From a virus, in the IMG/VR virus record IMGVR_UViG_3300042923_000524, positions 1-64,000 of that record: 64,000 bases of DNA; one strand, written 5' to 3'. The translations under genes and the position numbers were made by a program. The notes under the pieces were generated by a model that was given only the letters and a program-made list of their open reading frames with translations, was not told the origin of the DNA and searched no databases. Of the stretch, positions 42,724 through 51,543 are shown one piece after another (within the stretch, counting starts at the first letter, position 1; every line of letters starts with the position of its first letter).

Positions 42724-43518
42724 CTAGATATATAGTGGGAATTCTGATTTTATTTGTATGACACAAGGGTTATCTACTGTAATTAAATTTTGACCATATG
42801 TTAGTCTAAGCCAATTTTTATTAAAGTTTCCTAATCTATTCAAACCAGAACTTGAAACTATTTGTTTTAATTGATTATTAAAATAGAACTCTTCTAATGT
42901 GTTTTCTACTTGAATTTGAAATACTCTATTAGCATCAGAAGTATTCGTTAATGTTACCCCTGTACTATCACCTTTTAAGTCAATCCAAAGTTCTGGTTCA
43001 TAATAATAATCTTGATATTTTGGATGCATTACATTTGATTTATTTACAAGCATTATTGTAGTTGGTTCAGTTATATCCGATAGGTCGAAAGTAGATATTT
43101 CTGGAATACTAAAACTATAAGGTGCTGATGTTCTAAGTTGTAATTCAAAATATCCACGATTTCCAGTTAAATATAAATCTGATTGATTAGTACAAATAAC
43201 ATAAAAAATACGTCCTAAAAAATCTGTGCTTTGGAAACTTTTATAAGTATCTCCTCCAAATAATTTAGCAATTTGAAATCTATATTCCTCTGTAAATTCA
43301 TCATCAAGCAAACTAAATTTTAATGTAAATTCAATAGGCTTTTTTATTGTTTTATAAAAAGTTGGTATGTCTCTGTATGGCACTTGTTCTTCTACAATAT
43401 CTCTCGCACCTATAAAGGGAGTATTTACAAGTCCACTATCTGTACGAATTATCGAAATACCATTAACGCCTATATCTGAACTATTTACTCCATCTATAAT
43501 AAAAGTTGTATCTTGCAT
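42724..43518 (-). CDS. distal tail protein (Dit)
   Basis: 264 aa, ATG with SD AAGGCGGTG. The N-terminal FIIDGVNSSDIGVNGISI and the following galectin-like C-terminal beta domain (FELQLRTSAPYSFS, PELWIDLKG) fit siphoviral Dit proteins, which form the hexameric ring joining tail tube to baseplate. Position between tape measure and Tal is canonical. Confidence 0.85.
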   Translation of the reverse strand: MQDTTFIIDGVNSSDIGVNGISIIRTDSGLVNTPFIGARDIVEEQVPYRDIPTFYKTIKKPIEFTLKFSLLDDEFTEEYRFQIAKLFGGDTYKSFQSTDFLGRIFYVICTNQSDLYLTGNRGYFELQLRTSAPYSFSIPEISTFDLSDITEPTTIMLVNKSNVMHPKYQDYYYEPELWIDLKGDSTGVTLTNTSDANRVFQIQVENTLEEFYFNNQLKQIVSSSGLNRLGNFNKNWLRLTYGQNLITVDNPCVIQIKSEFPLYI

Positions 43519-43588
43519 TTTTTCACCGCCTTAAATATTAATATTTATAAAAATTTAATTATTTTCAAAATAAAAAGAAGCCTTATTT

Positions 43589-46500
43589 CTAAGGCTTCCA
43601 ACCACCACCAAGTTTTGAATATTCTCTTTTTATGTTGTGCATTATTTTATTTGTAATATCACCTATAGAATCATTATCAACATTTTGAGCGTATATATTT
43701 ATATTGCCAAAATTCAAATTACCACTTCCACCAACCCCTGCCATAGAAGGAATCTTAGGCATACTTAAATTAGGCATAAAATTATTAAACCCACTTAATA
43801 TTTTTTGAGTTATATCAGCAGGGAATACTTGAGAATGTTTAGGTAGGTTAATTAACTCTGCACCATTTTCACCTACAATACTCATTCCGCCTATTGCATC
43901 TTTAGTACCATTTGCATATTGGGGAAAAGAACCTGTAGTGTTAATATTGATACTGCCCATAGAATCCAACAACGCTTTAGCTTTCTCTAACTTACCAACA
44001 AACTCACTCTGCAAATTACCACCCAACACACCTAAAGTCTCTCCAAACGTATTTGAGAAGGTTACAAAGGCTTCTTGAACTGTTACTAACTTACCATTGA
44101 TATCTGTAACCATACCAGTTGTTAAGGTTTTATTAGCTTCAGTATAAAGATTACCCTCTTGTAATAATTTTTCATAATTAGTTTTAATAATCTCAAATCG
44201 CTTTTCTTCTGCTTCTTTGGCATTTTTAATTTTCTGTTCCTTTTCATCCAAACTATTTTGAAGTGCTTGTTTGCGTAATTCATCTTCTCTATCTTGTTGT
44301 AAGTCTAATAAATTTTCACGATTTTCGGATAATTCTTTATCTATTTCTTTTATACGATTAATGGCAACTAAATCACCTGATGAAGCTGCCATTGCTAATG
44401 TGTTACGTTCATTTGTAAGTGTTGAAATATTGCCTGTGATTTTATTTTGATTTTTAGAGAAGTCTTCAGCATCACGAAGTTTATCAATTGCATCAATTTG
44501 TTCTTGAATATTACTTTTATATTTATCAAGTTCTTTATCAAGTTTGTCTAATTTCTTTTTGTGTGCTTTATCGGCTTCATCTAGTTCTAATTCGTAACGC
44601 TTTTTGATTATTTCAACTATTTGTTTTTGAACATCTTCTAGGTTTTTGGTTTGTTCTTCAAGAGTTTTAGTTTCGAGTTCTTCAGCCTTTTTAGCGAAAT
44701 CATCCATAACGTTCAGATTTGCATCGATAGCACTCTCAAGTTTCCACCATTCCAAAGAAGTTGATTGTATCATATCGGTCAACTCTTGATGTCTGTCAGA
44801 ACCAACTTTTAATGTTGCTAACTCTTTGTTTCTAGCAACATTAAGTTTATGTAAATTATCTTGTTGTTGCTCCAACATTTCATTACGTTTCTTTAGAATT
44901 GGAATTTGGTCGGAATCTTCTGTTTGGGAGAGGATTTCTTGTTGTTTTGAGAGTTCAAAATTTAGGTCACGAATGGTATTGTATAGGGATTGATAAGGTT
45001 TTTCTGAGTCTGCTTTATCACCACCACCCCTAACACCAGAAGCATTAGGAGTTTTAGTTGTGGTAGAACCATATTTTAATCTATTGCTTTCTATATCACC
45101 ACTAGAACTTCCACCCAACATTACTTCAGCAGACATAGCATTTAATTCTGATAGTTTTTGTTTTAAACCATTAATTCTATCTATTGTTGCTTTTTCTTTG
45201 GCTGGTGTAATAACTCCTGCAAAACCACTGCTAAAAGTTTCTCGTTCTACATTATTTATTTGTGCTTTTAGTTTTGTTTTTTCGTTTTCAATATCTTGTA
45301 ACGCTTCTCTACGTTTTTCATCCGTTGCTAATTTAACCGCACTTGCGAGGTCTTCATATTTGATTTTTTCCATATCCAAATTAGCAAAGACACTTGGGTA
45401 CATCTTTTGTAATTCTGCTGTTACTCTACCCATGCGTGTTTTCTCATCTACAGATAATGATTCTTTATTAGCAAGGTCGGAGATACTTTTCATTAATTTA
45501 TCTGCTTCAGTAGATTCATCAGAAAAAGCTTTTGCATTTTTTATAGCATTGTCATACATTTTCTGTTGATGTTTTTTGTATAAGTTGAAAGCAATAATTA
45601 ATCCACCTATAGCTAAAGCCAACCCTGAAACAACTGGATTGATGGCAGCTAAAGTCCAATTCATTGTTGCAATACCTTTAATAAAATTTTGAACTGCTAC
45701 TAAAGATTTAACTATATTATTTGAAAAGATTATTATAGTTGCTGATAAAGCTATTATTGCAATATTAACCAAACCTACACCGTCTGAGAATTGAACAAGA
45801 CCTATACCCATTTCTATAAATTTACCAATTTGTTCAGAATTAAAAGTATTCAAAAATAATTCTTCCCATGTTGCTTTTAGTTTATTTGCCTTTGACTCGT
45901 TCGATTCAAGATAGATACCAAACTTCTCGTTTGTTGTTCCAGTAGCTTGTAAGGCTTTATTATATAAAGTTGTTGCTTCTGTTAAACCATCCATTAGATT
46001 GTAGAATCTTGATTGTTGTCTTGCCCCCGCAAGTGTGGTGGCGAGGTAAGCCTTTGTATTAGTATCCAAACCATCCCATTTAGTACCAAGTTGCTCAACG
46101 ACTAAATCAAATCTTCTTATTTGACCTTCACCATCAGTTAAACTAATGTTTACAGCTTTTAAGGCTTTTGCCACGTCATTAATACGTGTCTCATCTTCTT
46201 CATTCCATCCAGTCTCCGTTAAGTTTTGGAATCTTGCCAACAAAGCCTTCATGCTTGTTCCAATAGATTCGGCTGACTCTCTTGTTTTACTGGAAATTAC
46301 TGCAATATAGCTGGTGATTTTTTCAAATGGTATATTCAATGCACCTGCCGAACCTGCTACTTTTTGCATAGCTCTACCAATTTCTGCACCACTCGTTGCC
46401 GTTGCATCTCCGAGGAATGTCATTACGTCTGAAGCACGTTCAATATCTACACCCATAGAGTTAACTACAGCAGTAAGAATTTCTGCTGATTGCGTAAAAT

Positions 46501-47269
46501 CTTCATTGGTTATTTTTGCATATTTAGTAGCAGTTTCAGTTCTATTCATAACCTCTTCTTGAGTTAGACCTTGTCTGTAAAACTCAACTGATGCCTTGGT
46601 TATATCTTGTGTTCCAACACCCATGATTTTAGCTAATTGATTATATTCTCTACCAAGCCTTTCTACTGAATCGGCAGTTTTGCCAGTAACTATACGAATT
46701 TCATTAAGGCTATTAGATAATTCATAAACAAACTTAACGCCTTCTCTAAATTTCTTTATACTTCCGTAAATTACTTGAGTCGCAATTGCCCACTCTGCAA
46801 TCCTCTTTAAAGCGATTCCAACGTCTTTAGAAAATGTATTATTTTCTCTATTTGTTTGCCTTATTTGTCTACCAGTCAATTCCATGTTTCCATTTAATTT
46901 ATTAATAGTACCAGAATATGTAACTATCTGATTTTGTCCATTATTTAAAGACTGAGTAAAATTTTCAAAATTTTTACCAACTTCTTTGGTTGAATATCCA
47001 ATTATCTTCATACCTTTATCAATAGGTGTTTTAGACAAATCAAATTTGCCTAATGCATTTAAATTATCTTGAACCTTTAACAATTCATTAGAAATTTCTT
47101 TAACCTGTGTTTTACCACTAGACAAACCAGAGTTTGAACCAGAACCACTTCCACCCATATTAAGTGGAATATTTACTTTAGTTTTATTTAATTTATTTAT
47201 TATTCCATCAAGTTCTTTATATGACTGTTTATAATCAAATAAGACTTTTATTCCTAATTTATCTGCCAA
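43589..47269 (-). CDS. tape measure protein
   Basis: 1226 aa, TTG start with SD AAAGGAGTGA. The TP901-type tape measure domain spans about residues 190-520 (GREYNQLAKIMGVGTQDITK, SAEILTAVVNSMG). Hydrophobic helices follow at ~510-600 (LVNIAIIALSATIIIFS, GLALAIGGLIIAFNLY) and long coiled coils at ~650-1050. It sets tail length; by the common rule of about 0.15 nm per residue the tail would be near 180 nm. No lysozyme or peptidase domain seen, so wall penetration is left to other tail proteins. Confidence 0.92.
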   Translation of the reverse strand: MADKLGIKVLFDYKQSYKELDGIINKLNKTKVNIPLNMGGSGSGSNSGLSSGKTQVKEISNELLKVQDNLNALGKFDLSKTPIDKGMKIIGYSTKEVGKNFENFTQSLNNGQNQIVTYSGTINKLNGNMELTGRQIRQTNRENNTFSKDVGIALKRIAEWAIATQVIYGSIKKFREGVKFVYELSNSLNEIRIVTGKTADSVERLGREYNQLAKIMGVGTQDITKASVEFYRQGLTQEEVMNRTETATKYAKITNEDFTQSAEILTAVVNSMGVDIERASDVMTFLGDATATSGAEIGRAMQKVAGSAGALNIPFEKITSYIAVISSKTRESAESIGTSMKALLARFQNLTETGWNEEDETRINDVAKALKAVNISLTDGEGQIRRFDLVVEQLGTKWDGLDTNTKAYLATTLAGARQQSRFYNLMDGLTEATTLYNKALQATGTTNEKFGIYLESNESKANKLKATWEELFLNTFNSEQIGKFIEMGIGLVQFSDGVGLVNIAIIALSATIIIFSNNIVKSLVAVQNFIKGIATMNWTLAAINPVVSGLALAIGGLIIAFNLYKKHQQKMYDNAIKNAKAFSDESTEADKLMKSISDLANKESLSVDEKTRMGRVTAELQKMYPSVFANLDMEKIKYEDLASAVKLATDEKRREALQDIENEKTKLKAQINNVERETFSSGFAGVITPAKEKATIDRINGLKQKLSELNAMSAEVMLGGSSSGDIESNRLKYGSTTTKTPNASGVRGGGDKADSEKPYQSLYNTIRDLNFELSKQQEILSQTEDSDQIPILKKRNEMLEQQQDNLHKLNVARNKELATLKVGSDRHQELTDMIQSTSLEWWKLESAIDANLNVMDDFAKKAEELETKTLEEQTKNLEDVQKQIVEIIKKRYELELDEADKAHKKKLDKLDKELDKYKSNIQEQIDAIDKLRDAEDFSKNQNKITGNISTLTNERNTLAMAASSGDLVAINRIKEIDKELSENRENLLDLQQDREDELRKQALQNSLDEKEQKIKNAKEAEEKRFEIIKTNYEKLLQEGNLYTEANKTLTTGMVTDINGKLVTVQEAFVTFSNTFGETLGVLGGNLQSEFVGKLEKAKALLDSMGSININTTGSFPQYANGTKDAIGGMSIVGENGAELINLPKHSQVFPADITQKILSGFNNFMPNLSMPKIPSMAGVGGSGNLNFGNINIYAQNVDNDSIGDITNKIMHNIKREYSKLGGGWKP

Positions 47270-47316
47270 AATATCACTCCTTTCAAAAGAGTATAGGACA
47301 ATATTAATTCCTTAAA

Positions 47317-47790
47317 TTACAATACTGTACTATCTATGCCTAATTTTTTTAAATGTTTTTTCATTACGTGTGGAATTACGTTTTCTTGAATTAATTCTTC
47401 TTTAGAATTACTCATATATGGTCTTTCATCTAAATAAGCATAGTCATCACCCCATAATGGATGTATTTGACCATGCTCAATCCAACTAGCAACTGCATTT
47501 CCACTCACTTTGTCTCCACTAACAACGCTATAATAATTCATTTTAGACTCATCATGTTCAACTATTAATCCAACGCCATTTGACGTTTCAAATGTTTTAC
47601 CAACCAAACTATTTTCTAAATAATGTTTTCTTTCATATTCTTCAGGATTAGGATAAACATCATAAACATCTGAATCTATATGTTCTTTTATAGTTGTTAT
47701 TATTTCATTTTTTACATTTTCTTTAACAACTGATTTTAAAGACTCGTCTATATATTTTTTTAAACCTTTTAAATTATCAAAGGTTGGCAT
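47317..47790 (-). CDS. putative HK97 gp10-like virion protein
   Basis: 157 aa, ATG with SD AAGGAAGGTGG. The N-terminal helix (LKGLKKYIDESLKSVVKENV) and the ending ERPYMSNSKEELIQE... resemble gp10/neck proteins that end in an 'xRPFL' region before a helix. WIEHGQIHPLWGDD is a striking aromatic segment. The position beside the tape measure is unusual for gp10; it could be another tail component. Moderate-to-low confidence in the name. Confidence 0.45.
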   Translation of the reverse strand: MPTFDNLKGLKKYIDESLKSVVKENVKNEIITTIKEHIDSDVYDVYPNPEEYERKHYLENSLVGKTFETSNGVGLIVEHDESKMNYYSVVSGDKVSGNAVASWIEHGQIHPLWGDDYAYLDERPYMSNSKEELIQENVIPHVMKKHLKKLGIDSTVL

Positions 47791-47803
47791 AATACCACCT
47801 TCC

Positions 47804-48313
47804 TTATTGCAAATTATTTAGTTTTATTTGTGCTTCATCAATTTGTCTTTGACATTCATTTTTTATTTGTTCTTTCTCTTTTTCTATATTAATTTGTTCT
47901 AATTCTATTTCATTATTTTTATATATTTCACTTGATTTATCTATTAAATCATTTAGAATATTAACTTTTTCTTCGGGAATATTTGTTATTTTATTTATTT
48001 CCATTGCATAATCAGTAGCAATTTCAAATATTATTGATTCAATTTCAGACATTACATTTTGAAACATTGAATTATAATACTTATAAAAAGTATCATCCAT
48101 TTCACAATCTATATTTATATTAGTTAATTCACCTAATAATCTTAACATTAATCCATCATTAACTTGATTCTCTTGAATACATACTTTTATCTCAAAAGCC
48201 TGTTCTTTTGTTGGATTATAAACTTCTATATTATCTATAAATTCATCAGCTAAATACAAAGGTATAGTAACCCTTATTTTATCTGCTTTTAATTGACTTA
48301 GATTTATACCCAT
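47804..48313 (-). CDS. tail assembly protein, chaperone-like position
   Basis: 169 aa, ATG with SD AAAGGAGG. An alpha/beta N-terminal part (DKIRVTIPLYLADEFIDNIE, NPTKEQAFEIKVCIQEN) and a C-terminal coiled coil (EIYKNNEIELEQINIEKEKE). In siphoviruses the genes before the tape measure encode tail assembly chaperones, sometimes with a frameshift. I see no obvious slippery-site extension. Family not recognised. Confidence 0.5.
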   Translation of the reverse strand: MGINLSQLKADKIRVTIPLYLADEFIDNIEVYNPTKEQAFEIKVCIQENQVNDGLMLRLLGELTNINIDCEMDDTFYKYYNSMFQNVMSEIESIIFEIATDYAMEINKITNIPEEKVNILNDLIDKSSEIYKNNEIELEQINIEKEKEQIKNECQRQIDEAQIKLNNLQ

Positions 48314-48348
48314 TAATTAATTTCCTCCTTTAATTCTTTGCAATAAAA

Positions 48349-48376
48349 AAAGAAACAAGATTTAACTTGCTTCTTT
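48349..48376 (-). terminator. terminator of lipoprotein gene
   Basis: On the minus strand AAAGAAGCAAG (from 48376) pairs with CTTGTTTCTTT (to 48349) with one G-U, followed by a T-run. Monocistronic end for the lipoprotein unit. Confidence 0.8.
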
Positions 48377-48390
48377 TGATTAATTGTATT

Positions 48391-48897
48391 TTATTTTGTA
48401 CTCACTTTACTTACAAATATATTTGCCCTATGATAGTCTTTGCTATCTTTATGCATTATTTCAAATTCTTTTTGATTTCCAACTTTGAGTAACTCTCCAG
48501 AATTGGTGTAATCAGAATCAATAACGTTTCCTGCTTTATCAGAGTATTCTACAGTAATTTCAAAATAATCCATATCTTTATCACTCATATTTTTAACTCT
48601 ACCCCTTATATATGAATAATTTCCTTCAACCGTCCAAGTCCAGTTGTCTAGTATTTTAAGTTGATATTTATACATTTCATCTTGTTCTTCTTTAAAAGCC
48701 ATCAACCAACTACTTGCTTTTAAGGTATCATCTTTGTATAATTCTACAACCTTTTGTTTCGTTGCTTCCATATCACCTTTTTTATAAGTGTCTAATATAA
48801 TTTTATCTTTTTGTTCTACTGATAATTCATAGGAACACGCAACAAATGATAGCATTAATACCATTATTAAAATTAAGAGAAATGTGACTTTTTTCAT
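48391..48897 (-). CDS. lipoprotein (moron)
   Basis: 168 aa, ATG with SD GAAGGAGG. A type II signal peptide (KKVTFLLILIMVLMLSFVAC) supplies a lipidation Cys at 21, followed by SYELSVEQ. Residues ~85-160 form a beta sandwich (YSYIRGRVKNMSDKDMDYFE, ITVEYSDKAGNVID) of the FxLyD/DUF3426-like type common in surface lipoproteins. It has its own promoter and terminator within the tail genes. Phage lipoproteins such as Ltp block superinfecting DNA entry; the analogy is by location and topology only. Confidence 0.8.
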   Translation of the reverse strand: MKKVTFLLILIMVLMLSFVACSYELSVEQKDKIILDTYKKGDMEATKQKVVELYKDDTLKASSWLMAFKEEQDEMYKYQLKILDNWTWTVEGNYSYIRGRVKNMSDKDMDYFEITVEYSDKAGNVIDSDYTNSGELLKVGNQKEFEIMHKDSKDYHRANIFVSKVSTK

Positions 48898-48939
48898 AAA
48901 TACCCTCCTTCATTTTAAACAAATACCACAATTATATAA

Positions 48940-48968
48940 ATTATAATATATAATGGAAAAATTTTCAA
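48940..48968 (-). promoter_or_regulatory. SigA promoter of lipoprotein gene
   Basis: Minus strand -35 TTGAAA (48968-48963), 17-bp spacer, perfect -10 TATAAT (48945-48940). About 40 nt of leader before the start codon. Confidence 0.8.
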
Positions 48969-49010
48969 TTGTGATAGTTGTTATGTATAGGGAGGGTATA
49001 GATTAGTTAT

Positions 49011-50333
49011 TTATATATTTAATTCTTTTTGTAGTATAGTTTCAATATTATCAAAATTCCAATATGGTATTCTAATTAGTTTTATATTATTATTTTCACA
49101 ATATTCATTTTTTATTTTGTCATGTATTTGTACTATTTCAGAACCGTCATTTGGGTATAATTTTTCATAATGAAATATTCCATCAAATTCAATCAATTTT
49201 ATCAAATCATTTCTTTCTAAGTCTTTAAATATCGCAAAATCATATCTTAATAAACCACCACCAATACCATTTAAATCTTTAAAAGTATATTCTGATTTAA
49301 ATGGAATATTGAATTTCGATAGAACTTCTGAAATCTTTTTTTCTCCTTGAGACTTATTGCATTCTGGACATCTTATTCCACGTTTAAAGTTACTAAATCT
49401 CATTTCAAAGATATGACCATCAGGACACTTTAATTTTAATTTAGTTGCGGAATTTTTATATTTATTAGATATTAAAAAGTAATTAAATGATTCAATATAT
49501 TCCTTTACTTCAATATACGAAAATGCCTTTAATGCACGAATTTTTTCGCCTTTGCATTTTGGACATCTTTGCCCATTTAAAAATGAAGATGGACTCATTT
49601 TAAAAACACACCCACATTTTAAATGTTTAATTTTAACTTTTTCAACTGCTTTGATATATTCACTTAGTAATTCATATTCACCATTCGTCAAATTTTTAAC
49701 TTCATCATTAAACTGTTTCGTGTCTCTATTATGCCCTGAACAAAAACTACATCTACAACCTCTTTTAAATGCTACAAATGTTGTTTCAAAAATATGCTCT
49801 TTAGGACATTGTAATTTTAAAAGTTGATTACAATTATTAAACTCATTTGTAATTAATTTATAACCTATATTTTTCTCTATAAAATCTTTTACATAATTGT
49901 AATCTAATTTCAACTTCTCCCCTGTGTTTTTGCGACCACATATATTACATTGTCGTTTATTGTTATATTTAAAATCTGCAAATCTTGTTTTAAATATATT
50001 TCCACATTGACATTGAATTTCTATATAATTGTAAATACCTTCATATGTTCTTGATAATAATTCACACCCACAGTTAGATTCTATTTCTATAAATCTTTTA
50101 ACAATATCAATATTATATTCTGAAATACCTGAACATTTATTACATTGCTTTTTATTTCTATTTTTAAATTTTTCATATGGTACATTAAAAAATTCGCCAC
50201 ATGCACATTGAACAACTAGTTTTGTAGTGTTGTTTTTATATTCTTCGCTAATTAATTTACAACCATTGCCTTCGTCGCCTTCTATAAAATTTTTAACTTT
50301 TTCATATGTAAGTTTATCTCGCTTAACCGCCAT
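49011..50333 (-). CDS. EDxHD-type homing endonuclease with zinc repeats
   Basis: 440 aa from ATG 50333, 9 nt behind SD AAGGAG; the GTG at 50342 abuts the SD. Five repeats of ~65 residues each carry KLISEEYKN-like strands and CxxC knuckles (CNKC, CNIC, CSFC, CPKC, CPEC). A Vsr-like nuclease follows with RYDFAIFKD, LIEFDGIFHYEK and NNIKLIRIPYW. It is the longest of three relatives in the window; repeat number probably sets DNA target reach. Located in the accessory island. Confidence 0.78.
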   Translation of the reverse strand: MAVKRDKLTYEKVKNFIEGDEGNGCKLISEEYKNNTTKLVVQCACGEFFNVPYEKFKNRNKKQCNKCSGISEYNIDIVKRFIEIESNCGCELLSRTYEGIYNYIEIQCQCGNIFKTRFADFKYNNKRQCNICGRKNTGEKLKLDYNYVKDFIEKNIGYKLITNEFNNCNQLLKLQCPKEHIFETTFVAFKRGCRCSFCSGHNRDTKQFNDEVKNLTNGEYELLSEYIKAVEKVKIKHLKCGCVFKMSPSSFLNGQRCPKCKGEKIRALKAFSYIEVKEYIESFNYFLISNKYKNSATKLKLKCPDGHIFEMRFSNFKRGIRCPECNKSQGEKKISEVLSKFNIPFKSEYTFKDLNGIGGGLLRYDFAIFKDLERNDLIKLIEFDGIFHYEKLYPNDGSEIVQIHDKIKNEYCENNNIKLIRIPYWNFDNIETILQKELNI

Positions 50334-50357
50334 TTTAAACACTCCTTGTTTTAAATA

Positions 50358-50367
50358 ATTTTATATA
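50358..50367 (-). promoter_or_regulatory. variant motif copy (TATATAAAAT)
   Basis: Minus strand TATATAAAATTATTT before the endonuclease SD; one mismatch to the core. Confidence 0.4.
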
Positions 50368-50390
50368 TTTTATACTCCTTATAATTACAC

Positions 50391-50460
50391 CATAGGGAAG
50401 GCAAGGAGACACCTTATCAATTAATATAAGTTTCGAACCCTATATTAATCTATCCCTATG
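50391..50460. other. structured RNA element
   Basis: Outer stem CATAGGGA (50391-50398)/TCCCTATG (50453-50460) encloses an AAGG/CCTT helix and a 9-bp stem ATTAATATA/TATATTAAT with loop AGTTTCGAACCC. On the minus strand it is in the leader of the 49011 endonuclease gene. On the plus strand a T-tailed hairpin follows at 50540. Could be a leader element or part of a small RNA. No known riboswitch or intron core recognised. The 233-nt gap holds no ORF I can support. Confidence 0.4.
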
Positions 50461-50539
50461 AAAATTTAATATCTATTTATTGATTTTATTTACTGTTAAG
50501 TATATAATCTAATTAACCGAACATATTTTCTATTTTATT

Positions 50540-50570
50540 AAGTATCTGAAAAGATACTTTTTCTTTTTAA
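50540..50570 (+). terminator. plus-oriented hairpin with T-run
   Basis: AAGTATC (50540-50546), loop TGAAAA, GATACTT (50553-50559), then TTTCTTTTT. It terminates on the plus strand although flanking genes are on the minus strand, hinting at an antisense or small RNA. Confidence 0.5.
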
Positions 50571-50857
50571 TAATTATATTTCTCCAGTTCGTCATTTATA
50601 AAAGTATCTATATCCATCTTATTAGCTTTTAATTCTAATTCTCCAATCTTTCTATCCACAACATCACTTAAAAACATTTCCTTTGTTCTGCTCAACGCTC
50701 CACCTTCTCGTCCCTTAGTCCATCCATATGTTAAAATTTCATCGAAGGTAAGATTTAGTTTATCTCTCCAATAGTAATCTGCATATTGTAGGCTTTGGTC
50801 AATCTCAAGGTTTCTCTCATTAATTCTTTCTAATCTTTGTCTTGTCATTTCATCCAT
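50567..50857 (-). CDS. small hypothetical protein with own promoter
   Basis: 96 aa from ATG 50857, 8 nt behind SD AGGGAG; an in-frame TTG (50863) is too close. Helical and charged (MTRQRLERINERNLEIDQSL, RKIGELELKANKMDID). WTKGREGGALSRT in the middle is a possible loop. It has a strong private promoter, so it may be expressed in lysogeny. No family recognised. Confidence 0.7.
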   Translation of the reverse strand: MDEMTRQRLERINERNLEIDQSLQYADYYWRDKLNLTFDEILTYGWTKGREGGALSRTKEMFLSDVVDRKIGELELKANKMDIDTFINDELEKYNY

Positions 50858-50924
50858 TTTCAAAACTCCCTTTCATATTTACTTATTTTAGCTATTTGGA
50901 ATTTATTTCCCTTTTCCTAATATA

Positions 50925-50953
50925 AGTATATGCTAGGTTGCGGAAAATGTCAA
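50925..50953 (-). promoter_or_regulatory. SigA promoter of the 96-aa gene
   Basis: Minus strand -35 TTGACA (50953-50948), 17-bp spacer, -10 TATACT (50930-50925): one mismatch in total. Confidence 0.8.
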
Positions 50954-50989
50954 CAATATTATTGAAATAAAATGTAAATATTTTTATTG

Positions 50990-51301
50990 TCATTTTACCT
51001 TATAATCAAACAAATCATCAAACTGACAGCCTAGTAATATTATTAATTTAATTAAGATTTCCAAAGTAATATTATTAGCTCTACAAATAGCATCAAGTCT
51101 CTGTCTGCTTACCCCTAACTTTTTAGCTATAAGTCCTTTAGATACACCTGTGCGTTTTTTATAATCATCTAGTTGAAGTCCTATATTGTTTGTTATCTCT
51201 ATTTCAATAGGCTGTTCATAGTTAACTTTAGTTTCTTGAATAAAGTCATTTACTATTTTAGCTAAACCTTGTTCGTAATCTTTTATATCTTTATCTCCCA
51301 T
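50990..51301 (-). CDS. XRE-family HTH regulator, candidate lysogeny repressor
   Basis: 103 aa from ATG 51301, about 10 nt behind GAGAGG; an in-frame TTG at 51319 lies at the SD and is less likely. The Cro/CI-type HTH spans ~residues 52-95: GVSKGLIAKKLGVSRQRLDAICRAN, here as helix 2 (SKGLIAKKL) and recognition helix (SRQRLDAICR), then TLEILIKLIILLGCQFDDLF. The ~45-residue N-terminal part is acidic. It has two candidate promoters and sits beside a tyrosine recombinase, the usual partners in a lysogeny module. There is no C-terminal peptidase domain, so induction would not be LexA-like. Confidence 0.8.
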   Translation of the reverse strand: MGDKDIKDYEQGLAKIVNDFIQETKVNYEQPIEIEITNNIGLQLDDYKKRTGVSKGLIAKKLGVSRQRLDAICRANNITLEILIKLIILLGCQFDDLFDYKVK

Positions 51302-51340
51302 ATCACACAATCCTCTCAATCATCTTCTTATCATATTCAT

Positions 51341-51370
51341 ATTATATCATTATTAATATGTATTTGTTAA
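51341..51370 (-). promoter_or_regulatory. second candidate promoter of the HTH gene
   Basis: Minus strand -35 TTAACA (51370-51365), 18-bp spacer, -10 TATAAT (51346-51341), about 40 nt before the start codon. Confidence 0.55.
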
Positions 51371-51456
51371 CATGAGAGATTGTTATTTATTAGGATTATT
51401 TACGTTGTTTATAAGTATATTACAAATGTGCATGACTTATTCATATTATTTTATAA

Positions 51457-51466
51457 ATTTTATATT
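51457..51466 (-). promoter_or_regulatory. intergenic AATATAAAAT motif copy
   Basis: Minus strand AATATAAAAT within the long leader of the HTH gene, downstream of the 51488 promoter. Confidence 0.4.
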
Positions 51467-51487
51467 TATTTTTAAATCATTAATATG

Positions 51488-51515
51488 ATTATAATACATT
51501 AGAAAATATTGTCAA
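51488..51515 (-). promoter_or_regulatory. strong SigA promoter in front of the HTH gene
   Basis: Minus strand perfect -35 TTGACA (51515-51510), 16-bp spacer, perfect -10 TATAAT (51493-51488). Same boxes and spacer as the early promoter at 11821. The transcript would have a ~180-nt leader. Operators in this AT-rich leader are not obvious. Confidence 0.85.
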
Positions 51516-51528
51516 GCATTATTTTTAG

Positions 51529-51538
51529 ATTTTATATT
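51529..51538 (-). promoter_or_regulatory. intergenic AATATAAAAT motif copy after integrase stop
   Basis: Minus strand TAATAACTAATATAAAATC begins right after the recombinase stop codon and lies 13 nt before the strong -35. Confidence 0.5.
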
Positions 51539-51543
51539 AGTTA

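Noticed and set aside
45060-45569. 169-aa open frame on the plus strand
   Set aside because: Antisense to the tape measure gene, no SD or promoter; repetitive translation reflects the coiled-coil codons.
50391-50460. Minus-strand T-arm-like GGGTTCGAAAC suggesting a tRNA
   Set aside because: No acceptor stem, D-arm or anticodon arm can be built around it.
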